Positions 52,101 through 63,046 of a stretch of 64,000 nt of DNA are shown here, in pieces (within the stretch, counting starts at the first letter, position 1; each line of letters begins with the position of its first letter). The notes beneath the pieces were generated by a model, which had not been told where the DNA came from, did no database searches, and saw nothing but the letters and a program-made list of their open reading frames with translations. The translations under genes were made by a program, and so were the position numbers. The stretch covers positions 13,038,001 through 13,102,000 of the forward strand of contig NC_135136.1 in the NCBI RefSeq assembly GCF_051014445.1. The letters run 5' to 3'. Source of the stretch: Colletes latitarsis. Lineage: Eukaryota > Arthropoda > Insecta > Hymenoptera > Colletidae.

Positions 52101-53136
52101 CGATTAAACCTGGTTTCGATCAATATTTTAGAGGATAACGCAAGTTTGGTCTGGGATAGGTGTGGGATTTGCCCTCATCAGGGTCATACTTTCACAGTTT
52201 TAACATACATGTTTACCTGATCGAGGGTTTTTTCTGCTTTGGATCACGTAGTGAAGTGGTACCACACAAAAACAGTAAATTAAACCTGGTTTCGATAAAT
52301 ATTTTAGAGGACAACGCATGTTACGTCTAGGTTGGGTGTGGGATTTGCTCTCATCAGGCTCATACTTTCGCATATTTCTCATTCTTGTTGGCCAGATCCT
52401 GGGCTTCCACTGGTTTGGATCACGTAGTAATGTGGTACCACACTGAAACAGTCCATTAAACCTGGTTTCGATCAATACTTTATAGGATAGCGCATGTTAG
52501 GTCTGGGATAGGTCTGGGATTTGCCCTTATCAGACTCATACTTTCGCATTCTTCACATACTTGTTGAACGGATCCTGGGTTTTTTCCGGTTTGGAACACG
52601 TAGTAATGTGGTACCACACTGAAACAGTCCATTAAACCTGGTTTCGATCAATATTTTAGAGAAAAATTCATGTTAGGTCTAGGTTTGGTCTGGGATTTGC
52701 TCACATAAGGCTCATTCTTTCGCATATTTCTCTTACTTGATGGATAGATCCTAGGCTTTTTCTGGATTGCATCACGTAGTAATGTAGTACCACATTGAAA
52801 CAGTCAATAAAACCTGGTTTCCATCAATATTTTAGTGAATAATTCAAGTTAGGCCTAGGTTAGGTCTGGGATTTGCTCTAATCAGACTAATTCTTTCGCA
52901 TATTTCTCATACTTGATGGCTAGATCCTGGGCTTTTTCTGGACTGCATCACGTAGTAATGTAGTACAGCATTGAAACAGTCAATTAAACCTGGTTTCCAT
53001 CAATATTTTAGAGGACAGCTCATGTTAGGTCTAGGTTAGGCATGGGATTTGCCCTCATCAGGGTCATACTTTCGCAGTTTTAACATACATGTTGACCTAA
53101 TCGAGGGTTTTTTCTGCTTTGGATCAAGTAGTAAAG
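49121..53136 (+). repeat. Mosaic of short copied segments
   Basis: About 23 monomers. The stretch 50419-50830 matches 40025-40440; about 50990-51240 matches about 46780-47020 (the cacgaagtaatg monomer); about 51230-51540 and 52110-52420 repeat each other at an offset of about 882 bp (catgtttacctgatcg, gggtgtgggatttgc). E-type and palindrome-defective C-type monomers occur near 51550, 52790 and 52970. No gene is visible. Confidence 0.72.
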
Positions 53137-54759
53137 TGGTACCACACTGAAACAGTCGTTTAAACCTGGTTTCGATCAATATTTTTGAGGATAACGCATG
53201 TTAGGTCTAGGTTAGGCCTGGGATTTTCATTCATCAGACTCATACTTTCGCATTCTTCACATACTTGTTGAACGGATCCTGGGTTTTTTCTGGTTTGGAT
53301 CCCGTAGTAATGTGGTACCACACTGAAGCATTCAATTAAACCTGGTCTTGATAGATATTTTAGAGGATAACGCATGTTAGGCCTGGGTAAGGTCTAGGAT
53401 TTGCCATCATCAGGCTCATACTTTCGCATATTTCTAACACTTCATGGCTAGTTCCTGGGCTTTTTCTGGATTGGATCATGTAGTAATGTGGTACCACACT
53501 GAAACAGTCCATTAAACCTGGTTTCGAACAATATTCTTGAGGATAACGCATGTTAGGTCTAGGTTAGGCCTGGGGTTTGCCCCCATCAGACTCATACTTT
53601 CGCATTCTTCACATACTTGTTGAACGGATCCTGGGTTTTTTCTGGTTTGGATCCCGTAGTAATGTGGTACCACACTGAAACATTCAATTAAACCTGGTCT
53701 TGATAAATATTTTTGAGGATAACGCATGTTAGGTCTGGGCTAGGTCTAGGATTTGCCCTCATCAGGCTCGTACTTTCGCATATTTCTCATACTTGATGGT
53801 CAGATTGTGGGCTTTTTCTGGTTTGGATCACGTAGTAATGTGGTACCACACTGAAGCAGTCGATAAAAACCAGGTTTCGATCAATGTTTTAGAGGATAAC
53901 GCAAGTTATGTCTGGTATAGGTCTAGGATTTGCCATCATCAGGCTCATACTTTCGCATATTTCTAATACTTCATGGCTAGATCCTGGGCTATTTCTGGAT
54001 TGGATCACGTAGTAATGTGGTACCACACTGAAACAGTGCATTAAACCTGGTTTCGATCAATATTTTTGAGGATAACGCATGTTAGGTCTAGGTTAAGTCT
54101 GGGATTTGCTCTCATCATGCTCGTACTATCGCATATTTCTCATACTTGATGGTCAGATTGTGGGCTTTTTCTGGTTTGGATCACGTAGTAATGTGGTACC
54201 ACACTGAAACAGTCGATTAAACCTGGTTTCGATCAATATTTTAGAGGATAACGCAAGTTATGTCTGGTATAGGTCTGGGATTTGCCCTCATCAGGCTCAT
54301 TGTTTCGCATATTTCTCTAACTTCATGGCTAGATCCTGAGCTTTGTCTGGATTCGATCACGTAGTAATGTGGTACCACACTGAAACAGTCCATTAAACCT
54401 GGTTTCGATCAATATTTTAGAGGATAACGCAAGTTATGTCTGGGATAGGTCTGGGATTTGCCCTCATCAGGCTCATACTTTCGCGTTTTTCACATACTTG
54501 TTGAACAGATCCTGGGTTTTTTCTGGTTTGGATCGCGTAGTAATGTGGTACCACATTGAAACAGTCCATTAAACCTGGTTTCGATCAATATTTTAGAGGA
54601 TAAGGCAAGTTATGTCTGGTATAGGTCTGGGATTTGCCCTCATCAGGCTCATACTTTGGCATATTTCTAATACTTCATGGCTAGATCCTGGGCTATTTCT
54701 GGATTGGATCACGTAGTAATGTGGTACCACACTAAAACAGTCCATTAAACCTGGTTTCG
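53137..54759 (+). repeat. 1.62-kb segment, copy 2 (offset 8,104 bp)
   Basis: Nearly identical to 45033-46655 although 46 monomers separate the copies. Differences include gatagatatt/gataaatatt, gaagcagtcg/gaaacagtcg, gttaagtc/gttaggtc and attcgatc/attggatc. Beyond the right boundary this copy has three extra monomers (about 528 bp) before the pentamer that follows directly in copy 1. Confidence 0.9.
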
Positions 54760-55260
54760 ATCAATATTTTTGAGGATAACGCATGTTAGGTCTAGGTTAG
54801 GTCTGGGATTTGCTCTCATCAGGCTCGTACTTTCGCATATTTCTCATACTTGATGGCCAGATTGTGGGCTTTTTCTGGTTTGGATCACGTAGTAATGTGG
54901 TACCACACTGAAACAGTCCATTAAACCTGGTTTCGATCAATATTTTAGAGGATAACGCAAGTTATGTCTGGGATAGGTCTGGGATTTGCCCTCATCAGGC
55001 TCATACTTTCGCGTTTTTCACATACTTGTTGAACAGATCCTGGGTTTTTTCTGGTTTGGATCGCGTAGTAATGTGGTACCACACTGAAACAGTCCAGTAA
55101 ACCTGGTTTCGATCAATATTTTAGAGGAAAACGCAAGTTATGTCTGGGATAGGTCTGGGATTTGCCCTCATCAGGCTCATACTTTGGCATATTTCTAATA
55201 CTTCATGGCTAGATCCTGGGCTATTTCTGGATTGGATCACGTAGTAATGTGGTACCACAC

Positions 55261-56141
55261 TGAAACAGTCCATTAAACCTGGTTTCGCTCAATATTTTTG
55301 AGGATAACGCATGTTAGGTCTAGGTTAGGCCTGGGATTATCACTCATCAGACTCATACTTTCGCATTCTTCACATACTTGTTGAACAGATCCTGGGTTTT
55401 TTCTGGTTTGGATCACGAAGTAATGTGGTACCAGACTGAAACATTCAATTAAACCTGGTCTTGATATATATTTTAGAGGATAACGCATGTTAGATCTGGG
55501 TAAGGTCTAGGATTTGCCATCATCAGGCTCATAATTTCGCATATTTCTCATACTTCATGGCTAGATCCTGGGCTTTGTCTGGATTGGATCACGTAGTATT
55601 GTGGTACCACACTGAAACACTAAATTAAACCTGGTTTCGATCAATATTTTAGAGGATAACGCATGTTAGGTCTAGGTTAGGTCTGGGATTTGCTCTCATC
55701 AGGCTCGTACTTTCGCATATTTCTCATACTTGATTGCCAGATCGTGGGCTTTTTCTGGTTTGGATCACGTAGTAATGTGGTACCACACTGAAACAGTCGA
55801 TTAAACCTGGTTTCGATCCATATTTTTGTGGATAACGCATGTTACGTCTAGGTTAGGTCTGGGATTTGCCGTCATCAGGGTCATACGTTCGCATTTTTCA
55901 CATACTTGTTGAACAGATCCTGGGTTTTTTTCTGGTTTGGATCACGTAGTAATGTGGTACCACATTGAAACAGTCGATTAAACCTGGTTTCGATCAATAT
56001 TTTAGAGGATAACGCAAGTTTGGTCTGGGATAGGTCTGGGATTTGCCCTCATCAGGCTCATACTTTGGCATATTTCTAATACTTCATGGCTAGATCCTGG
56101 GCTATTTCTGGATTGGATCACGTAGTAATGTGGTACCACAC
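55261..56141 (+). repeat. 881-bp pentamer
   Basis: Complete five-monomer unit, followed directly by a second start at 56142. It carries two private substitutions near 55870. Confidence 0.9.
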
Positions 56142-56700
56142 TGAAACAGTCCATTAAACCTGGTTTCGCTCAATATTTTTGAGGATAACGCATGTTAGGT
56201 CTAGGTTAGGCCTGGGATTATCACTCATCAGACTCATACTTTCGCATTCTTCACATACTTGTTGAACAGATCCTGGGTTTTTTCTGGTTTGGATCACGAA
56301 GTAATGTGGTACCAGACTGAAACATTCAATTAAACCTGGTCTTGATATATATTTTAGAGGATAACGCATGTTAGATCTGGGTAAGGTCTAGGATTTGCCA
56401 TCATCAGGCTCATAATTTCGCATATTTCTCATACTTCATGGCTAGATCCTGGGCTTTGTCTGGATTGGATCACGTAGTATTGTGGTACCACACTGAAACA
56501 CTAAATTAAACCTGGTTTCGATCAATATTTTAGAGGATAACGCATGTTAGGTCTAGGTTAGGTCTGGGATTTGCTCTCATCAGGCTCGTACTTTCGCATA
56601 TTTCTCATACTTGATTGCCAGATCGTGGGCTTTTTCTGGTTTGGATCACGTAGTAATGTGGTACCACACTGAAACAGTCGATTAAACCTGGTTTCGATCA
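56142..56700 (+). repeat. 881-bp pentamer, partial (3.2 monomers)
   Basis: Matches the preceding unit until gtttcgatc, then continues caatattttatagg instead of catatttttgtgg. Confidence 0.88.
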
Positions 56701-57050
56701 ATATTTTATAGGATAGCGCATGTTAGGTCTGGGATAGGTCTGGGATTTGCCCTTATCAGGCTCATACTTTGGCATATTTCTAATACTTCATGGCTAGATC
56801 CTGGGCTATTTCTGGATTGGATCACGTAGTAATGTGGTACCACACTGAAACAGTCCATTAAACCTGGTTTCGATCAATATTTTATAGGATAGCGCATGTT
56901 AGGTCTGGGATAGGTCTGGGATTTGCCCTTATCAGGCTCATACTTTGGCATATTTCTAATACTTCATGGCTAGATCCTGGGCTATTTCTGGATTGGATCA
57001 CGTAGTAATGTGGTACCACACTGAAACAGTCCATTAAACCTGGTTTCGAT
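56695..57050 (+). repeat. Pair of near-identical C' monomers
   Basis: Two consecutive monomers with tataggatagcgc, gcccttatcaggc and ttggcatatttctaatac. The same pair lies at 57930-58285 and 61801-62156, so this two-monomer module marks three block joins. Confidence 0.83.
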
Positions 57051-57239
57051 CAATATTTTTGGGGATAACGCATGTTAGGTCTAGGTTAGGTCTGGAATTT
57101 GCTCTCATCAGGCTCATACTTTGGCATATTTCTAATACTTCATGGCTAGATCCTGGGCTATTACTGGATTGGATCACGTAGTAATGTGGTACCACACTGA
57201 AACAGTCCATTAAACCTGGTTTCGATCAATATTTTAGAG

Positions 57240-57929
57240 GATAACGCATGTTAGGTCTAGGTTAGGCCTGGGATATGCCCTCATCAGTGTCATACTTTCG
57301 CCGTTTTAACATACATGTTGACCTGATCGAGGGTTTTTTCTGCTTTGTATCACGTAGTAAAGTGGTACCACACTGAAACAGTCAATTAAACCTGGTTTGA
57401 ATCAATATTTTAGAGGACAACGCATGTTAGGTCTAGGTTAGGCCTGGGATTTGCCCTCATCAGGCTCATACTTTCGCAGTTTTAATATACATGTTGACCT
57501 AATCGAGGGTTTTTTCTGCTTTGGACCACGTAGTAAAGTGGTACCACACTAAAACAGTCAATTAAACGTGGTTTCGATCAATATTTTAGAGGACAACGCA
57601 TGTTAGGTCTAGGTTAGGCCTGGGATTTGCCCTCATCAGGGTCATACTTTCACAGTTTTAACATACATGTTGACCTGATCGAGGGTTTTTTCTGCTTTGG
57701 ATCACGTAGTAAAGTGGTACCACACTGAAACAGTCAATTAAACCTGGTTTGAATCAATATTTTAGAGGACAACGCATGTTAGGTCTAGGTTAGGCCTGGG
57801 ATTTGCCCTCATCAGTGTCATACTTTCGCAGTTTTAATATACATGTTGACCTAATCGAGGGTTTTTTCTGCTTTGGACCACGTAGTAAAGTGGTACCACA
57901 CTAAAACAGTCAATTAAACGTGGTTTCGA
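57240..57929 (+). repeat. 352-bp B-type dimers, two copies
   Basis: B-type monomers alternate between gtttgaatcaat and acgtggtttcgatc, each with gaggacaacgc and gctttgga(t/c)cacg. The alternation gives a 352-bp dimer seen twice. Confidence 0.82.
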
Positions 57930-58285
57930 TCAATATTTTATAGGATAGCGCATGTTAGGTCTGGGATAGGTCTGGGAATTGCCCTTATCAGGCTCATACT
58001 TTGGCATATTTCTAATACTTCATGGCTAGATCCTGGGCTATTTCTGGATTGGATCACGTAGTAATGTGGTACCACACTGAAACAGTCCATTAAACCTGGT
58101 TTCGATCAATATTTTATAGGATAGCGCATGTTAGGTCTGGGATAGGTCTGGGATTTGCCCTTATCAGGCTCATACTTTGGCATATTTCTAATACTTCATG
58201 GCTAGATCCTGGGCTATTTCTGGATTGGATCACGTAGTAATGTGGTACCACACTGAAACAGTCCATTAAACCTGGTTTCGATCAA
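57930..58285 (+). repeat. Pair of near-identical C' monomers
   Basis: Same module as 56695-57050, sitting at the join between the 3.84-kb block and its copy. It is a plausible site of the exchange that duplicated the block. Confidence 0.82.
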
Positions 58286-59485
58286 TATTTTTGGGGATAA
58301 CGCATGTTAGGTCTAGGTTAGGTCTGGGATTTGCTCTCATCATGCTCGTACTATCGCATATTTCTCATACTTGATGGTCAGATTGTGGGCTTTTTCTGGT
58401 TTGGATCACGTAGTAATGTGGTACCACACTGAAACAGTCGATTAAACCTGGTTTCGATCAATATTTTAGAGGATAACGCAAGTTATGTCTGGTATAGGTC
58501 TGGGATTTGCCCTCATCAGGCTCATTGTTTCGCATATTTCTCTAACTTCATGGCTAGATCCTGAGCTTTGTCTGGATTGGATCACGTAGTAATGTGGTAC
58601 CACACTGAAACAGTCCATTAAACCTGGTTTCGATCAATATTTTAGAGGATAACGCAAGTTATGTCTGGGATAGGTCTGGGATTTGCCCTCATCAGGCTCA
58701 TACTTTCGCGTTTTTCACATACTTGTTGAACAGATCCTGGGTTTTTTCTGGTTTGGATCGCGTAGTAATGTGGTACCACATTGAAACAGTCCATTAAACC
58801 TGGTTTCGATCAATATTTTAGAGGATAAGGCAAGTTATGTCTGGTATAGGTCTGGGATTTGCCCTCATCAGGCTCATACTTTGGCATATTTCTAATACTT
58901 CATGGCTAGATCCTGGGCTATTTCTGGATTGGATCACGTAGTAATGTGGTACCACACTAAAACAGTCCATTAAACCTGGTTTCGATCAATATTTTTGAGG
59001 ATAACGCATGTTAGGTCTAGGTTAGGTCTGGGATTTGCTCTCATCAGGCTCGTACTTTCGCATATTTCTCATACTTGATGGCCAGATTGTGGGCTTTTTC
59101 TGGTTTGGATCACGTAGTAATGTGGTACCACACTGAAACAGTCCATTAAACCTGGTTTCGATCAATATTTTAGAGGATAACGCAAGTTATGTCTGGGATA
59201 GGTCTGGGATTTGCCCTCATCAGGCTCATACTTTCGCGTTTTTCACATACTTGTTGAACAGATCCTGGGTTTTTTCTGGTTTGGATCGCGTAGTAATGTG
59301 GTACCACACTGAAACAGTCCAGTAAACCTGGTTTCGATCAATATTTTAGAGGAAAACGCAAGTTATGTCTGGGATAGGTCTGGGATTTGCCCTCATCAGG
59401 CTCATACTTTGGCATATTTCTAATACTTCATGGCTAGATCCTGGGCTATTTCTGGATTGGATCACGTAGTAATGTGGTACCACAC

Positions 59486-60366
59486 TGAAACAGTCCATTA
59501 AACCTGGTTTCGCTCAATATTTTTGAGGATAACGCATGTTAGGTCTAGGTTAGGCCTGGGATTATCACTCATCAGACTCATACTTTCGCATTCTTCACAT
59601 ACTTGTTGAACAGATCCTGGGTTTTTTCTGGTTTGGATCACGAAGTAATGTGGTACCAGACTGAAACATTCAATTAAACCTGGTCTTGATATATATTTTA
59701 GAGGATAACGCATGTTAGATCTGGGTAAGGTCTAGGATTTGCCATCATCAGGCTCATAATTTCGCATATTTCTCATACTTCATGGCTAGATCCTGGGCTT
59801 TGTCTGGATTGGATCACGTAGTATTGTGGTACCACACTGAAACACTAAATTAAACCTGGTTTCGATCAATATTTTAGAGGATAACGCATGTTAGGTCTAG
59901 GTTAGGTCTGGGATTTGCTCTCATCAGGCTCGTACTTTCGCATATTTCTCATACTTGATTGCCAGATCGTGGGCTTTTTCTGGTTTGGATCACGTAGTAA
60001 TGTGGTACCACACTGAAACAGTCGATTAAACCTGGTTTCGATCCATATTTTTGTGGATAACGCATGTTACGTCTAGGTTAGGTCTGGGATTTGCCCTCAT
60101 CAGGGTCATACTTTCGCATTTTTCACATACTTGTTGAACAGATCCTGGGTTTTTTTCTGGTTTGGATCACGTAGTAATGTGGTACCACATTGAAACAGTC
60201 GATTAAACCTGGTTTCGATCAATATTTTAGAGGATAACGCAAGTTTGGTCTGGGATAGGTCTGGGATTTGCCCTCATCAGGCTCATACTTTGGCATATTT
60301 CTAATACTTCATGGCTAGATCCTGGGCTATTTCTGGATTGGATCACGTAGTAATGTGGTACCACAC
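59486..60366 (+). repeat. 881-bp pentamer
   Basis: Complete unit, first of two full tandem copies in the right-hand block. Confidence 0.92.
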
Positions 60367-61247
60367 TGAAACAGTCCATTAAACCTGGTTTCGCTCAATA
60401 TTTTTGAGGATAACGCATGTTAGGTCTAGGTTAGGCCTGGGATTATCACTCATCAGACTCATACTTTCGCATTCTTCACATACTTGTTGAACAGATCCTG
60501 GGTTTTTTCTGGTTTGGATCACGAAGTAATGTGGTACCAGACTGAAACATTCAATTAAACCTGGTCTTGATATATATTTTAGAGGATAACGCATGTTAGA
60601 TCTGGGTAAGGTCTAGGATTTGCCATCATCAGGCTCATAATTTCGCATATTTCTCATACTTCATGGCTAGATCCTGGGCTTTGTCTGGATTGGATCACGT
60701 AGTATTGTGGTACCACACTGAAACACTAAATTAAACCTGGTTTCGATCAATATTTTAGAGGATAACGCATGTTAGGTCTAGGTTAGGTCTGGGATTTGCT
60801 CTCATCAGGCTCGTACTTTCGCATATTTCTCATACTTGATTGCCAGATCGTGGGCTTTTTCTGGTTTGGATCACGTAGTAATGTGGTACCACACTGAAAC
60901 AGTCGATTAAACCTGGTTTCGATCCATATTTTTGTGGATAACGCATGTTACGTCTAGGTTAGGTCTGGGATTTGCCCTCATCAGGGTCATACTTTCGCAT
61001 TTTTCACATACTTGTTGAACAGATCCTGGGTTTTTTTCTGGTTTGGATCACGTAGTAATGTGGTACCACATTGAAACAGTCGATTAAACCTGGTTTCGAT
61101 CAATATTTTAGAGGATAACGCAAGTTTGGTCTGGGATAGGTCTGGGATTTGCCCTCATCAGGCTCATACTTTGGCATATTTCTAATACTTCATGGCTAGA
61201 TCCTGGGCTATTTCTGGATTGGATCACGTAGTAATGTGGTACCACAC
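60367..61247 (+). repeat. 881-bp pentamer
   Basis: Complete unit; I could not find a difference from 59486-60366 by eye over the stretches I compared. Confidence 0.92.
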
Positions 61248-61800
61248 TGAAACAGTCCATTAAACCTGGTTTCGCTCAATATTTTTGAGGATAACGCATG
61301 TTAGGTCTAGGTTAGGCCTGGGATTATCACTCATCAGACTCATACTTTCGCATTCTTCACATACTTGTTGAACAGATCCTGGGTTTTTTCTGGTTTGGAT
61401 CACGAAGTAATGTGGTACCAGACTGAAACATTCAATTAAACCTGGTCTTGATATATATTTTAGAGGATAACGCATGTTAGATCTGGGTAAGGTCTAGGAT
61501 TTGCCATCATCAGGCTCATAATTTCGCATATTTCTCATACTTCATGGCTAGATCCTGGGCTTTGTCTGGATTGGATCACGTAGTATTGTGGTACCACACT
61601 GAAACACTAAATTAAACCTGGTTTCGATCAATATTTTAGAGGATAACGCATGTTAGGTCTAGGTTAGGTCTGGGATTTGCTCTCATCAGGCTCGTACTTT
61701 CGCATATTTCTCATACTTGATTGCCAGATCGTGGGCTTTTTCTGGTTTGGATCACGTAGTAATGTGGTACCACACTGAAACAGTCGATTAAACCTGGTTT
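61248..61800 (+). repeat. 881-bp pentamer, partial (3.2 monomers)
   Basis: Ends at the same point as the partial copy at 56142-56700, so the truncation predates the block duplication. Confidence 0.9.
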
Positions 61801-62156
61801 CGATCAATATTTTATAGGATAGCGCATGTTAGGTCTGGGATAGGTCTGGGATTTGCCCTTATCAGGCTCATACTTTGGCCTATTTCTAATACTTCATGGC
61901 TAGATCCTGGGCTATTTCTGGATTGGATCACGTAGTAATGTGGTACCACACTGAAACAGTCCATTAAACCTGGTTTCGATCAATATTTTATAGGATAGCG
62001 CATGTTAGGTCTGGGATAGGTCTGGGATTTGCCCTTATCAGGCTCATACTTTGGCATATTTCTAATACTTCATGGCTAGATCCTGGGCTATTTCTGGATT
62101 GGATCACGTAGTAATGTGGTACCACACTGAAACAGTCCATTAAACCTGGTTTCGAT
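61801..62156 (+). repeat. Pair of near-identical C' monomers
   Basis: Third copy of the module; one base change (ttggcctatttc) in the first monomer. Confidence 0.82.
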
Positions 62157-62344
62157 CAATATTTTTGGGGATAACGCATGTTAGGTCTAGGTTAGGTCTG
62201 GAATTTGCTCTCATCAGGCTCATACTTTGGCATATTTCTAATACTTCATGGCTAGATCCTGGGCTATTACTGGATTGGATCACGTAGTAATGTGGTACCA
62301 CACTGAAACAGTCCATTAAACCTGGTTTCGATCAATATTTTAGA

Positions 62345-63035
62345 GGATAACGCATGTTAGGTCTAGGTTAGGCCTGGGATATGCCCTCATCAGTGTCATA
62401 CTTTCGCCGTTTTAACATACATGTTGACCTGATCGAGGGTTTTTTCTGCTTTGTATCACGTAGTAAAGTGGTACCACACTGAAACAGTCAATTAAACCTG
62501 GTTTGAATCAATATTTTAGAGGACAACGCATGTTAGGTCTAGGTTAGGCCTGGGATTTGCCCTCGTCAGTGTCATACTTTCGCAGTTTTAATATACATGT
62601 TGACCTAATCGAGGGTTTTTTCTGCTTTGGACCACGTAGTAAAGTGGTACCACACTAAAACAGTCAATTAAACGTGGTTTCGATCAATATTTTAGAGGAC
62701 AACGCATGTTAGGTCTAGGTTAGGCCTGGGATTTGCCCTCATCAGGGTCATACTTTCACAGTTTTAACATACATGTTGACCTGATCGAGGGTTTTTTCTG
62801 CTTTGGATCACGTAGTAAAGTGGTACCACACTGAAACAGTCAATTAAACCTGGTTTGAATCAATATTTTAGAGGACAACGCATGTTAGGTCTAGGTTAGG
62901 CCTGGGATTTGCCCTCATCAGTGTCATACTTTCGCAGTTTTAATATACATGTTGACCTAATCGAGGGTTTTTTCTGCTTTGGACCACGTAGTAAAGTGGT
63001 ACCACACTAAAACAGTCAATTAAACGTGGTTTCGA
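62345..63035 (+). repeat. 352-bp B-type dimers, duplicate of 57240-57929
   Basis: Same alternation, offset 5,106 bp. One change is ccctcgtcagtg for ccctcatcaggc. Confidence 0.82.
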
Positions 63036-63046
63036 TCAATATTTTA

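Larger units (their letters stand above)
54100..57940 (+). repeat. 3.84-kb block, copy 1
   Basis: Repeated at 58325-63046. The offset is 4,225 bp on the left (catgctcgta at 54116/58341; pentamer starts 55261/59486) and 5,106 bp on the right (atttttgggg at 57055/62161), a step of exactly 881 bp. The block holds one full and one partial pentamer, two near-identical C' monomers and a pair of 352-bp dimers. Confidence 0.9.
58325..63046 (+). repeat. 4.72-kb block, copy 2 with one extra pentamer
   Basis: Contains the same modules as 54100-57940 in the same order but has two full pentamers plus the partial one. The length difference, 4,721 against 3,840 bp, equals one 881-bp unit. Copy 1 has private changes near 55870 (ttgccgtcatc, catacgttcgc) that are absent from both copy 2 pentamers and from the progenitor at 46629. 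Confidence 0.9.

Noticed and set aside
1482..61475. Dozens of short open frames of 60-97 codons, mostly on the minus strand, with similar predicted peptides
   Set aside because: They are frames through the same satellite segment and repeat at monomer or higher-order spacing. 176 is not a multiple of 3, so the frame changes in each monomer and stops follow; none exceeds about 97 codons, and they have no conserved start context, codon-type conservation or recognisable domain.
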